NCBI RefSeq assembly: GCF_037038585.1
Contig: NC_092525.1
Location: 18,930,867 to 18,994,866, forward strand
Direction of reading: 5' to 3'
Source of the DNA: Patagioenas fasciata
Lineage: Eukaryota > Chordata > Aves > Columbiformes > Columbidae
Length of the DNA: 64,000 nucleotides
The notes beneath the pieces are model-generated. The model searched no databases and was not told the DNA's origin. It worked only from the letters and a program-made list of their open reading frames with translations. Positions 12,701 to 27,700 of the stretch are shown piece after piece. How positions within the stretch are numbered: the first letter of the stretch is position 1; each line of letters starts with the position of its first letter. The translations under genes and the position numbers were made by a program.

Positions 12701-15700
12701 GACAATTGGAGAATCTCTTCAATACTTCACACCCAAACTGCAATGCTAATGCAGATGAACCCCATCTGATCCCAGAAAATATAGCACATAAATATACAAC
12801 ATACACACCTCTGTACCTGTGGACTTGAGGCAAAGCCTCACCACGTACTTCCCAGATTTCCATGTTCTTTAGAGGGACTCAATCTTGTGCAAACCTCCCC
12901 ACAATCTCACTGTAGCCACCATTTTCTTCCTGCTCACCTCTTCCTCCCCCCGCCCCTTTCCCTCGTGCTTTTTACAGTATAAATATAGCTCATACTGCTG
13001 GGAAACACAGAGTTCTCCCTCACACTATAACCCAGCCAAGGAGGAAAATTGAGAGTGGCATAACTGACCTCCAACGCCATAAGGCAAACGGCTACGGGGT
13101 TTTTTCGGCAAGAATTACAGCAACCGCTGAGCTATCAGGCTCCTCCATTAGTTAATTATTTAAGCAGAAGTATCTACACAAGGATTTTTTAAATGCGTTG
13201 AGAGCGGCAGCGTGGTGGGGAGTTCCCAGCAAACCTCAGCGTACTGCGATTGATGGGGCAGACCCAGGGGGTCCCATTTCTGCTTTTGCAGCCGCCAAAA
13301 ATCAACGCACAAGGTGCCCTACGGCCCATTCATTCACCACACCGCCCCAGTTACTTGTGCCATCAAATGGGAGCGAGGGAAATTTTATAACAAACCTAGA
13401 AGGACACAAGGAAGCAATTTACTCTTAAAAAAGAACACAATGAAATTAACTAAAATTAGGGGAAAGTAAAAGAAAATATCACAGTTTCTATCATAATTCA
13501 AACACATCATTAAAAATAATCAACGTTCAACCTCACTATATATTAAAGAAAAATTCCTTGCTGATCACTTTTTAATCCCAACAGTATCAGGTCCAGGTAG
13601 AGCTGCTTGTTTAGGGAATGGGGTTGTCACTTTTTCCATTGCAAACCCCTACTTAAAGGGATTTATAACTTGGCTGCAAAAACATACTCTGGGTTCAACC
13701 TGGCATATATAGCTTTAGCCCTCGAGCGCATTTTTATTTTGTTGGGTTTTTTTTTCCAGCTACAGAGCAGAAATAAATTTATGCACACTAGGTCTGGACA
13801 TATCTGTGAACTTAATTTTAAGTACACAGTAATAAGTAAAACTTAAGTATATGCAATTAAAGTTACTCTACAGCACTGTATCATTGCTTTTTGTATACAA
13901 CTTTTTGTTTAGTGGCCAAGGAATTTAAACAACAATTCCAGCATTTCATTATTCCTTCCTTTAGGAATCAAAATTTCTTCCATTAAGCAATAACTGAAGA
14001 AAGTGTTTTAGGTCTTAGTGATACCAGTATGAATTTTTGATGTTAAAGGGTGAACAATGAATAAAAGAAAGAGAGCTGTACACCTAACAAACTAATCTTT
14101 CAGAAAGCCTAATTCTGTTCCCAATGATGTCAATTAAATGTTCCACTAAAAAAAAAATTCAAATCGTCCACTAAAATTCATCCACTAAAAAGAAAATCAA
14201 ATTTGAAATATTCCACAAAGAACAGCTATTCAATAGGAAATTAATGTCCTTTCACTTGTAGGCTGAGATACTGATAGATATACATACATCCACACACACT
14301 AAATGGGTATAATTTTAATTTTCTCAAATAAATCTTTTTCCTGAGCAAATAGGTTGGGTCTGAATCTGATAACTTCAAAGCTGCCCCAATACCTCTTTAT
14401 ACATATTTAAACAGGCTGATGTACCACTTCATATGCACAAAGGACTTTCAACACTCAACAAATAAGTTGTTATGTGTAACAGGAACCACTATTTCAGGAT
14501 GGTTGTAAATTTTTTAGTACTGACAAATATTAAGAAAGATTATCCACCACAAAAGCTAAGGTCAAATTGCTCAAAAGGCTGAGCTACAGGACTACAGATA
14601 GATACGAACACATTCAACACAAATATTATCGCTGCACTTATAACTCTGCATAGTCATGTTAAAACATTTCAGAAAAAAAAAAAAAAAAAACACAAAACAA
14701 ACAGGAAATCACTAACAGGGCACAAGAATTTGATGTTTTGTCCATAAAGGGGGGGAATGGAACAGTGAAGAACATGAATGTGACTCCCAAAGCGCTACTC
14801 CAACTGCTTCCACAACTCACTCCTGAATACCACTATTGCACACACAGCAGCCAAATTAGAATTTAATATAAGCATTTTTAAGAGGGCTAAGCAAACAGGA
14901 AATTTATCAGTTCTAATTTTGGGGTGGGGGAAGTGGGGTTTTTTACCTCTAGAAGTTCATCCTCCACTTGCAGAAGACCAAGTGCTGCAGTTGGATCATC
15001 TGAAGCAATCGATGATATATAATGATGTCCATCAAACGTGTCAAGCTCAACTCCTAATCTCAAAGTGTGGATGGGTAATAGCTGCCAAAAGATAAGTATG
15101 GCTAAGCACGTATATATCTTTATCTACCACAATATAAACACATTTAAGATTCAGCGGCCAACCAAATTAATCATCTTACTGTGTGATTTTAGTTTAAGTC
15201 TTCATACTGATATCACCTGCGTTACAGCACAAGTGTCCACAATTTCACTATAGAAACCGTTAGCACAAACAAAAACAACCAACCTGCCCTTCAGGGGAAA
15301 ATGCAGTTTGAACTGTATTCTAAAATAATGCTATCATATTGGAAAAAATGCAAAGAAAAAGACCACCTAAGTCTATCCTACCCAAAAGGTGAGCTTTCAA
15401 CAGAACTGAAATTCCATAATCGCAATAAAAAACTCATCACAAGAGTAGCTGTCTTACTCCTTAGAGAGCTACACTACTTTGGGGGAGAGAAAATATCCCT
15501 GAAACATCCTCTGCAAACCGCTAATAATACCAGCATCCTTGTTTCTGCAAGGTGAAATCTCTGATTTTTGTATTCGCCTTTTCCCAGCGGGCCACCTTAA
15601 TTTGGAATTTTTCTCTAGGGAATCTCCAACCACAAGTGTCTTCGGTCTGCTAAAATTACGAAGCCTAAGACAAAACTGATACACTACCCAGACCAGGCAG

Positions 15701-18700
15701 CAGAAATCATGGCAGTGTGGGGAGAAGAGATAACCGGCAGTATCTGCTCCTTCAGCTCAGCCATTTTCTGGCTTTTTATTATTTAAGCTGAAACACTGAG
15801 TGTCCTTCTGGTTCCAAATTCATTCTGGATATTCAAGTAGAAGGAGCAATTCATGGATCCCCAACAGTCCCTCACAGCCATGTCTGATTATGAATTTTTG
15901 GCCTTTCTTCACTGAGACATCCCCACAAGTACAGAAACACATCAACTCCACAAACCTCTTTTGCACGATATTAACATACATATCTTGAAAATCTCTCAAA
16001 ACTCTTGGCAAAACTGAAATTCATTTCTGCTCAAACCATTTCAATTAAATATACATGAAGGAAACCATGGTGTAAGTCATACCTTTGAGTACTTCTGGAG
16101 TTCCGAATCATCTGTAATGGGCATATCCACATTCACAACCTAAAAATTGTACATCATAATATTTTTCAATAGCAGGACATTAAAGACTTTACCAGAACTA
16201 TGAATTCTGGCAAAAAGAAAAAAGATGAACAAAACAAACTGTACTTAAACAAAGTCACATTGATGCAAAATAATTTAAAACAAATGCTGGAAAATCTTTC
16301 AGACACACAACATTTACATTTAGGAATGTGGTGATTATGCACTATTAGCAGACTCCAATATTATCCTATTCCCAAAGCCCGAGTGCCGATTTTAGTCAAG
16401 TTCAGTAATCCTGTATAAGCACAAAATGCCATTATGTTTGACACAAATACCCACACTGACTTGCCAATCAGAATTTGAAGAGTATGATAGCTTAAGTTAT
16501 TCCTTCAGGCTATAGTATAGCCATCTAACATCTACACTAAACCATCCTCTTCTGCAGCATGTTCCTAAGATGGCTTGAAATACATGAGCTGAATTACCAA
16601 ATTGGAATGCAAAGTGGATTAGTTAAAACAGTGACAAGAAATCCTGTCAGTTTTCTTCATTTTTTGTTTAATATTAATAAAACAACTATGTTCATCACCA
16701 GTTTTCTTGTAATTTTCTTCCTTAACATAATTTATCTGTAACCTTAGAAGGTAGTTTACTCCAATTTTACACATAAGATGACATCCATGGTGTTCTATAG
16801 CCCAGGGATGGAGTTGGGGACACTGAAGCTGAATCTGCTTGGGCAGATTGCTACTCTCATTAGATGCGGAAAATACAAAGCCCTGCAAAAAGTCAGGTAA
16901 CTTTCAGCTCCTTTGAAAATTTCTAGTTTAACAAAGTATCTAGGAAACAATGCTAAGCCTCAACTTTTTGTTTTGGCTTATCTGAAGATAAATACTTCAG
17001 AGAGGACACTCAAACCCGCAGGCACCTTTCAGGGTGACTTTCTAGGAGCTGTGTGGGAGGGTAACGCAAAACAGGGACAGAACCATCAGGCTGAAATCAA
17101 ACCAAATGTTGTAATGGAACACAGCCAAGACCAGAGGTAGGTACAGGCGGCAAGAACGGTAAGAACCAAAATAAAAAAAATACTTTCAAAAAGGGGTTGC
17201 CACAACAGTTTTCTTCTATTATTTAAAAGGAACAACCATTAACATTTTCACTCCTGCCATTTTGCTGGCTGCAGCTGAAGAACCAGAAAGGGCCGGTTTC
17301 ACAAACTAAGCAGCTTTTTGTCCTCTGTGGGAACTGCAATGGTGCTAAGGGAAGCAATATCAGGCTGGTGAAATGTGAGGATGGGAATACCGAGCAACTG
17401 AAGTGGGCAGCCGAACAGATTTATTGCATCATGTACATAATCCTACACGAACTTCAGATCTTAAAGGAGCGCTAATGGAAAGAGGAGCCATGAGTTTCTC
17501 AAGGCAATTCTTAAAGCTACTTTAAATCTTCCAGCGGAGCGACTGGAACGATGGCTACTCCAAGTAGTAAAAATAAGTTGTCTCTAAATCAACCGGACAA
17601 GCATTGCAAAGACAAACAGGGCATTTTCTTGGTGGCGCTGAGAATTTTTTAGGTCTTCAGAAAGAACGTCTTTTATCTGTACTCACTGGCTAACGCAGCA
17701 CTGGATAGCAGTAGCGAATTACAATTTCGGTCAACTCCTTATGATGATTCATCAAAACAATATTTTTCTTGGCAATTATTTAATATGAGGTGAAGAAATA
17801 TCTAATAGACACTGGCACCACGAAATTGCTCCACCACGAATTACTTCCTGTTTTCCCAGCATGTTTTAAAATCACTCTTTCATTTTTCTAATAAAATTCT
17901 AAGATACCTTGCAAAACACAGGAGCTCTTTCCTGAACCTTTTTTACCAAGTGCACAATAAAACAAATAGATCATAAATGAAATCATAAAAATGCCACATA
18001 TTTTAAGTGGCTGCTATGATGCCAATTTAAAAGGACAGTTAACTTCCTTAAATCACTGTTCCTGTCTAGTATCTGTACAACAACAGTATGTATTCAAACA
18101 GAATTAAAAAAAAACAACTCATTATAACACTCCTATATTTCAGCGTTGATGTTACGGGAAACAAAATTTGATGTTACTGATCTGTTCCATACACTAAACG
18201 ATTCTATAAACAGCCTGTACTGCTAAGCTCACAGATCTGTAATTTAAGAACTAACATACGTGAGTTTAGTTTATTGAAAGATAACATACCATAACTTCAT
18301 ATTCGGGTCCCAGCAGGTTTTCCCACTTGGATTTCAGCTCGTATGCTGGAGGGAATGGGACTCTTCCTAAATATGAAGGTGAATATTAAATTTAGAAGCA
18401 TATTATACATTCAGAAGTACATCTACTTCTAAATACGCCAATAAAAATTCAGTGTAAATAAAAGATTAGAGGGAATAATCCCAAAAAGGAAAGAGCATTA
18501 AGCCAAGTCTATCAAACAGCACAAATCAAAAATGTCTTTCTAAGGAAAACAATGCAAAATGTCAGCTACTGCTAATGTGTGATTTATTCAGCTGAGAAGG
18601 AGAAGAGGTGACGCTTGCATTGATGAGATATAAGTTCTGTACCATACAGTACTGCAAATAAATCATTCCTTCCGGCTGCAAAACAAATTTCACACAACTT

Positions 18701-21700
18701 CATATTTTGTTGCTATAAAAACGCCTGCCACTCCAGGGAGGCATCATCTCCCACCAAAATGAACCCCCTGAAGAAGCAAAACACCTGACAAGATATTGCT
18801 GTTATCGAGGGGCCGCGTCAGCACAATGCAGCCACAGACTTTATTTATACATTTGGCAGGTAGAAAGTCTTGTCTAGTTTAATTAGGCCACTAAGTAACA
18901 TGAGCTTTAATATAAGCTCAAGTTCTAAACCAGCTTTCTGTGGGAACTTGGCTATCTTGACATTTATATCTTTGCAGCTTTCTTACTTCTGCAACCAGGG
19001 CAGTATTACATTCGTGTAAGACAATTTGACAGAGCTAGACAGCATAAAATGACTGGCTGCCCCGCGTTTGACCTCGGCCAGGAGCTCAGCGCACATATAA
19101 AGTTCCACGTAATGTTTAACTGCTCAGAATCAAGCTCAAAAGCAAATTCCATCCAGCAGCTACAGGAGCAGCAACTGGGGTCTGAATTATCAAAAAGTGG
19201 TTGGTTGGTTGTTGTTTTTTTTACCCAAATGACACTAATAGTTTGTCAGATGTCTAGACAAGGACAGACCAGTTAATATCGCTGATGTGTCGCATTGAAA
19301 TTTAGAATGTAAATCACAATCTCAAATTTTGCACAGAAACCAGCGAGTAAAATAACTCAATGGGGGGGATTTTGAAGACACCAATAGAAGCTCAGAGCCC
19401 ACCTACTAGCAAAAGCCAACACAAATGGCTTTGCTTTCAACACCTTCATAGACTGCAAAGATAAAACACGAGCTGTGCAATACAATCCTCATTACATCAT
19501 TTTATAACTTCAAACGCAAAGATTTGAGTTAACTTTTACAATAACATAACCCATCATTCTCTCTTCCACTTTCTGTCATGCCAGACAGCCAAATTCTGTC
19601 TGATCTGCATCAAGAAACCACATTCTTCAGAGCCCAACAACTGAGGTTTCACTTGGAAATATCGAGAGCATCTTTAACCTACAGACTCAAGAAAATATAG
19701 ATATTTAAGGATTCCTGCAATTCAGATAACTCTTTTCTGTCACCAAAAAGAAACTCCACCAAGAATAAAAATGTGGGTTTGTAAATACAGACCACAGTGC
19801 TCTCTGAAATAAACTCTCTCTGTAAAAATTTTTCTCCTCCATTCAAATTTAATTGAACTTTCTAAGAAGTCGTCTTTGTGAGCCTTGTAATCAAGCACAG
19901 GCTGATCGCTCTCTTTTCTTCCCAGCTGCAGCAAAACCAGAACACCGGTGCATTTCCTACTCCTTCTATTTGCAGAAATACACAGGGACAGAAATTCTTG
20001 TCTTTTTTTTCTGCTATTATGAAGTCATAACATGAACACCCAGGCCCTAAGCACCTACAATCCCCTGTGCAGCCCTATACAGATTTTAAGGTTCACCAGG
20101 AGTAACAAATCTTACGGTTAAGCTCAAAGTTCAGCTCAGTAAATGTGAGCTGTATTCAGTTGGCTGAATACAGATTTTTTTTTGTCACTTCCAAAACACA
20201 TTATCAAAATCTATGAATTGTTCAGAGCAGGTGTTGACACCCATCTCCATTTGAAGTTTCCTCTTTTCTTTCTTTGGAACACACTTTGAAGTCTCTGCCT
20301 GTAACTTCCTCAGAACTGTGGAAATGTTGGCTGGAGGGATTTGGATTAAATAGATTTGATTTCAGTGGTATCACTCAATTCACATAAAATGCTCCTTTTT
20401 CCCCAAACAACTTTTTCCACATGGCAGTTTCTTTCTAAAGTCTCTCTTCCAGTCAGATTTCTCATGACATGAGATACGTACCACATCTTCTAGAATGTGC
20501 AAGGCCTCAGAAATGGAAACACTTTGCAGGGTCAGCTTTCACCAGCAACAATTTCCAACGTACTTAGTCTGTCCCTCTGCCTGCACTTCCATACAGCTTT
20601 CCGCTCCTAATTAGCAAGTGTCAAGGATAAATCCTAAGTGTGTTGTAACGATCATCTTTCCTGGTCAAAATTGCTGGCATCTTCAAAACAGGGATCTTTT
20701 CTTCTTGCAATTTCCTCCTCATTTCACCAACTTACTGTACAAGGATGTGGACTATGCTTCAGTGCACTTTGTTCAAACGTTATCTTTATCTGCCCCACTG
20801 TTTGGTTTTTCCCCCCCTGCTGTCTTTAAGCTCCTGACTAGCAGCATGATCACATCTTTGGCTTTGGAGTGCTACTGCAAGGCAAAAGAAAGTAGTTCTG
20901 CTCAGTCTGCAGTCATACATATGCAGCTGTTACGTTAATTCTCTCTCATCTGCTAGCAGAAAGTTTCAGGCCTCGTGCTCTTTGTATCCTAAACCATGTT
21001 GCCTTTGTAGCAAAACTGCTTAAGCAGAGTCTTCCCTGGCCAGAATTACTATTTAATACCTCTCCAGGAAACACAATATCATAAGAATTTCACACAGCTG
21101 GGCTTAAAGGGAAGTAATACATATTTTATAAAACATACCTTTTACATTAAACTTCTAAAAGCATTTCCAGAGTTCAGTCAGAACCTTCAATTAGTAGTAT
21201 TTACTTTAGCACCATTATAATGAACTGCCCATCACCATGTCCAAAATAAGCACCTACCTTTGGAATTTAAACCTGGCCATTAAAATCTATTTCGAGGTGA
21301 AATCTTATACACCGTATTTCAGTACTAGTAAAATTTGCAACTAAGTATTTCAACTTTTTCACCGAGATACACACCCACATTTTATAGTTGCATAAAGCTT
21401 TTGCAGACCCTTGTAACTTAAAGTGGTTTTTCACTATGAAAAAACGCATTTTAATCAAACAATGATACTTGCTTACCATTGTGTTAAATGCTGCTGATTT
21501 ACTACCCAGTTTCAAAGCCATGCCCGCTGCATTATCCTGCTGACCCAGTGTGGACCAGCACTGCTGGATGGTACCACAGACAGTATCCAACTGCACACAC
21601 AGTATCTTCAGTGTTTGAATTTCAGGTACCCCAAGACACACTGTGCATACAAACATGTTACCCTGTATTCTCCAGGGTAAGAGGAGCTTGGATACTCAGG

Positions 21701-24700
21701 AGAATAGAAAAATCTCATAGCACACTTGCCACACGATGCACTAGAAGACAGAGGATATACCACGCTGCAAGGAATCAACACTGGTCCCACAGCAGCTACA
21801 GATTCCAGGCAATAAAGTCCTTACCAGACCCAGGTGTATCCACATCACATTCCGCAGAGCTCCAAGGAAGGGGATGACAAGATTTGGACAATACTAGAAT
21901 TGAAGGGGAGCCACTCATATACACACAATTTGGTTACAAACTCCTTTGGAACTGAGAGCTTTGGAGTATTTATAGAGAGGCAGCAGATCCACATCAAAGC
22001 AGTTTGGGTCTGCTATGGAAAAGGCTCAGGAATACAGTTGGATCCAAGCTGATTACTGGCAGAATGGGGACCACTAAGGCATATCTAGATAACACACCCT
22101 GAGACTAACAGAGTTTATTAACTTCGAGCCAGGTAAAACAATTTTAGTTCCCAGCATAAACTGATCCTGGCATTGGTATACCATGTTTGCACAGCACTAG
22201 GGATTAGGTAACAAATTAATTGGAAAGTTCTCTTTGCATCAGGGCAGACACTGCAGCTTGTCACCCAAGATAACCCAGTCATGAGTAGCCAGGAACTGAC
22301 TACAGAGATACTGTTCACTTCAGTAGAAAAACACCTGATTCACTGGAAGTTCCACAGCAAAAAAGGACTGGGCATGGGACACAGGACACCCTGGGTTGCT
22401 CTTTTCCAGCCCCTGTCATAACAAGTTTAAGTCCCCTTGGCTCTCCTACCCCTAAATACATCCTACTGCTAAGTCCTTAAGTTATTCATTCATTGTAACT
22501 ACAAACCAATATATGTTTTTCCATTCATGCAGCTAAAATAATGCTTTGATAACCTCATGTCTCAGCTACTCAACCACCTCTGTTTTGGCTTCCTATTTCT
22601 GGGAACATGCAAAAGTCACAACAAAGGATGTCTGGTTATAAGGCTTGGACAGAAAACTAAAACAGAATGGAATATGGGAACTGCTACATTTCTCTCGTTT
22701 CCAGGTTGTCTTTAATACTGACAGATCTCCCACAATCATAGCAACATTGTTATTCATTGACAGCCATAATTTAGAATGCTCTATTACATCTACATGTCTT
22801 ATAAACCACAAGGCATAAGGATAATTTATGCTGACTTCAACACAAGCTGTAGAAATTCACCCAGAAGCTCCTGCAGAAGAGTCCAGAAATCTGTAGGGTA
22901 ATTGAAGCGCGCCTTCTGGAAAGGCCTCCAACTTTGACTCAGAATTCAGTTAAAACCCAAAGCAATCCATGCCTTTGCGATCTGTCCCTGCACTCCCTTG
23001 CCTTCGCTGTTAAAAACAAGTCTAATTTGAGCTCCTGCCTGAAAATGACCTACAAATGGAGACATGTCACCAGACACGATCCCCTGCCCGTTGCTGCAGC
23101 CACCCCTGGTCCTTCAGCAAGCCCTGCTTCACTCACCGCTCCTGAGGCAGGAGGCTCCAGCTCAGGGCACATGTTGTAGGAGGCCAAGTGGATGAGCTCA
23201 GAAAGCGAGTCTGAGGGAGTTGCTGCAGCACCAGAAGGGGAAACTGCAACTAATGGGCATCACAGAGGATGCGCAGGAAACCAACAGAATATTTTGAAAA
23301 GACTCTGCAGATGCAGGAGCCTGAGAGTTGTGAGGGCAAGAAGATAGGTGTGACTGAGGTAACACTGGATCAGGAAGTAAACATGAACTCCCAAGAGTTC
23401 CATCTCCTGATGCTGTTCACTGAAGCAACCTGGTTCAGGGCCCTGGCAGCAGGGGGGATGAACAAGTCTTCTCTGTCAGGAGAAGACAGCAAGCAGGACA
23501 CCTCAGGTCAGAGTAGGACCAGGGCTAGGAAGAGCGATCAGTGAGCTGGAGGTATTCAGCTCTACAGAGCTGATGAGATTCCTTCCAGAGTACTGTAAAG
23601 GCTGCAGCTCCACTGTCTCTACAAAAAAAAAAAACCCCAAACCAAAACACAGCAATCAAAGAGGGAATCAATAATGACTCGGAAAGGGTAAAATTTATGC
23701 AAGGAGGAAGATCCAGAGAATTATAGGCCAGTCAGTCTCACCTTTGGCCTCTTGGAATCCATTTCCAAAGACATAAATGGTAAGAAGGCAAATCAAGAAC
23801 AGCTGATATAGATTTGCCAAATAACTGACCAATCTGACTGCCAAGACAGCTCTGTGGATGAAGGGTGTACTACTCCCCATCTTTACCGAAGCTTTTGACA
23901 CCATTTACATCAGCATTCTCATTTGGAATCTGAAATAGCCTGGGTTTGATGATTGCTAGATGGGCTGAGAACTGGATGGACCACTGGGATCAAAGACAGC
24001 ATTAACAAATGGCTTGACAGCCAGTTATGAGAGAAGGTCGGTAGCTACAGGGGCAAATATTATCCAGCATTGTCACCAGCAACCTCCACAATGCCACAGA
24101 AGGCACCCTCCGCACACCTGTGGCCAGTGTACTTTGGATATAGGGTAGGGTGGAAGAGTTAACAGAACCAACAGGTAGATCTTTAGTTCAGAGAGACCTG
24201 AATAAAAAGCATTAAAGAGCAAAAGCTAAAGATGGAGTAAGTCACAACAGTCCATCAGTAGTGAAGATGGACTAAAGACAATTCCAAAGACTCAGAAGAG
24301 ACACTGCAAGATATTCCATCCACCTGTTTTATGTAGACCCTGCTTCTTTTCATTTTGAAGATTATCCTTCTGTTCTCTGTTTTCCTTATTCTTAGTGGCC
24401 AAACTTGTTTCAGTCCCTCCAGGGGACACAAAGGCTGGAACAGTTGGCTGCACTGTGAAAACAGATGAAAAATAATAAATCAGATGCTGCAAATTATATG
24501 AAGTACTAACACCACCTCACTAACCACTCTTTTTTTTGGCTACATAGGAGTTTTGCACTCAATTTCCTTGAATCTCTCATTTCTGTTTCTTTCCATCTCC
24601 TTACATATCTAATTTTCTGCAGTGTACCCTTACAAAATCTAGGATCATGTGGTATCTAGTCCTAATCATTAAATTAGGTAACTGTAGATTGACTTAAAAA

Positions 24701-27700
24701 TAAAATCAGTTGCTGAAAAAAAGAAAAATATTACCTCTATTGGAAGGTCTTTCTGAAGAAACACCAGAAGGTTTCCTTCTAAGTAAGGTAAGGCGTACAG
24801 TCTGTCCTGTGTTCCGCAACGCCTCCACCACTTCTTGGTTGGTATAATCCTGTATATTAACTCCATCAACCTAAACCAAGAAAATAATATCACATAATAG
24901 TAATCACACTACCTTCTTAGGCTGCACCAGACACTGTAAGCAACATCCACATTATTTTGTGCAGAAATTATAGAATTATTCACCCAAAAGAGCAATATTT
25001 GCAAAAAATCTCATTATATCAGTTACATTTCACTAATTAGATAATATTTTCAAAAAGCATTTCAAAAGAAAACACAACAGTAATTTCTTCTCTCTTCATG
25101 GGGCAACCACAAAACAGAACTTAGGAACCTGACACATGTGAGCTGATTTTCCCCTTCATTTTTTTGCTTACAAAAAGCAGCTTGAGGAGTATTGTGGATG
25201 AAGCTCCCCAGCAAGAGCAACCAACCTCGAACTCTGTTCAGTTCATTATCACTGTTCATTTTCTCATGGATTTCTAACATGCCCCACACAAGCCTATGCA
25301 CATAACTGTTTGTATAATCCCCTCTGAACAGCCCAATTCTTACATTAATTCAGATGTTTTAATTTACACCCCAAATGCTCTGTTCACCTCACTGTTAGAT
25401 CACGCATCAATAGGGGCTTCTCCTGCAGAACTGCAGATAAAAAGCATAAGGTTGTTTCAATTTTTGCTCTCAGAGAAGCTGACTTTGGCAGGTCTGGCAC
25501 AGCACACATTTTAAAAGTAATTTAAAATCATCTCTCTATAAATATTATCTCTTTAAACAAAAGGGCTGTGTAATTCATTCCTACTTGTACTGTAAATGCA
25601 AAATTGGCTATTATTCAATTCACTGTTATTCAATCGTTTTAAGTATTTCTACACATAAATCTTGGGGTTTTATAGCTGAATTGTGACTATTAACATTTTG
25701 ATTGTACTCACACTATGCTACACGGTCATTAAGGACCATAAACAGTGTGCCACATCTCGCAAAATCTAAACCGTCCTCAAATCTCATTCAATTCAAACAG
25801 AAGCTAATGCTGCTCATCCTTACTTCAGGCCAAAAGCCAAGATTCTTCCCTCTGAAACATTTTAATCCAAATGCCTGCGTCTTTCATAGTTAACTACTAT
25901 TTAGTACTCCTTTGAATATAAAAGAATATTTTAACCACAGCAAGGCAAAGCTCATTTCTGTTACAAATCTACCTGAACACATACAAACCACCAAATTATT
26001 TCCTCTGCAAAGTGGAGAACGTTTAATTAACTTTAGAAAGTCCTTACTACATTGTTCTCTTAACACTGAGATATATATAATGAAGTATTAGTTCTACAAC
26101 AATATATAAACAGACTATTTTACTTACAGCAACAATTTTGTCATTAACATGAATTTGGCCATTGTGGTCAGCAGCACTACCAGGTATTATATTTTTCACG
26201 AAAATTCCTGAAGGTTCTGTTGGCAGGAGAGGAACAAGAAGTCACTATGCTAACCTGATTTGTTTCTTTTCTGATGAAGATTTTTAATTACAGCCTTTTT
26301 CACATGCTGCTTCTGTCCACAAAGTTATGATTCTGTAAACCACCAACATTTGTACATTACCACTCACACAGCTTGATGCAGAATGACTGAAGATCTCTTC
26401 AGGAAAAAACAGCACAGACACAAGTACCTCTACATTGACCTCAACATTTTTTCCTTAAAATGGCTCAGAAGAGGCCACCTCCTCCATGGATTCATCCTCA
26501 TGCTTACCCAGACTTCAAACCACAATCACTTAAATCCATGCTGCATTTGATTTCAATAGGACTACCTAAGCTAAAAGTAAAGTATGTGCTTAAGTACTTT
26601 GATCAGGACTTCAATCATCATCTTACAGCGAAAGAATTTAGGACTTTAAATCTTAATGAAGGGGGATTATTTTTTTTTTAAAAAAAGAGAAACATGGAAA
26701 TCAGAAAAGCTGTACTTCATCATGTTTGCTGTTTGATTGATAATTCTAACTTCTAATTGGAATAAGGAAATAAAAACAAACCAACAACCTTAATCATCAG
26801 CTGAAACAGTAAACCCTTCCACAAACTCCCACAAAATATGAGATGTTGATCTTTAATTCTAGTGAATCTTGATACCAAATCCACCCTTTTCTGAACACTG
26901 ACCTTCCTCTCAGGGGAAGGTCCATGCTCAGCAAAACCCACCTTTTCCCATTGCCTGACACGTGCTCCTCCCCAACCCAGTTCCCAGTGCTCAATGACTG
27001 GGGTCTGGGATTCCTGACCAGCAACACAAGAGGATCTCCAGGGAATTACTCCATGTCCCCATATCCTAGCACAGATATTTTCATCTGTTCCCAGAGTTTA
27101 GATGCTGTAAGAGCCATGCACCAAAGACAAGCACATCACCTCCTGAAGACAGCAGAGCCATCACACACAGCTGGGACTTCCCTTACTCTGTTTCTGAAAT
27201 TCTTTTCAAAATGTGCCAAATTAATTGTGCCATGTATGTACCACAGGTAAGACAAGGAACAGGACAGACCGGAACCCAATTGCGTTAGAGTCTGTACACA
27301 CAGCAACTGTCTGTTACAGTTTAATGTCTCACACAATAACAACATAAGCAGGTAAAATTCACAGTCCAGCAGTCAAGTGGGAAATTTTTTTTTAAGCTAA
27401 TCACAATTCTTTGAAAATGGTGGCTGAATTTCACTTAGCAGTAATTTCTCCACATATCTTCATAGATTTTTGTAGGTTACGCTGTTTCAAAGAAGTGCTA
27501 TCCATTTTCCCCATAGAAAATAAAGGGTATTTGAGAAGCCCCTGCCCTAGATCTTACTAAATCCTATAGAACTCACCTACATCACATGTGCCAGCATATC
27601 CAACAATTGTTATCCCCAGGCTTTGCCCATTTTTTTTTACAAGTTCAACATCACAGGTCTCAAAAAGGTTGGTGTTATCCTATAAACAAAGCACAAGATG

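Noticed and set aside
12750..12790. Faint resemblance of CATCTGATCCCAGAA to the 5S rRNA internal promoter, suggesting a 5S-derived SINE
   Set aside because: Only about a dozen bases match and no flanking 5S sequence or A-rich tail follows.
21267..21656. Minus-strand 129-codon ORF with a donor-like GTAAGC
   Set aside because: A cassette exon here would not keep the PATJ phase (an in-frame TAA appears in the required frame), and the peptide does not match the PATJ linker.
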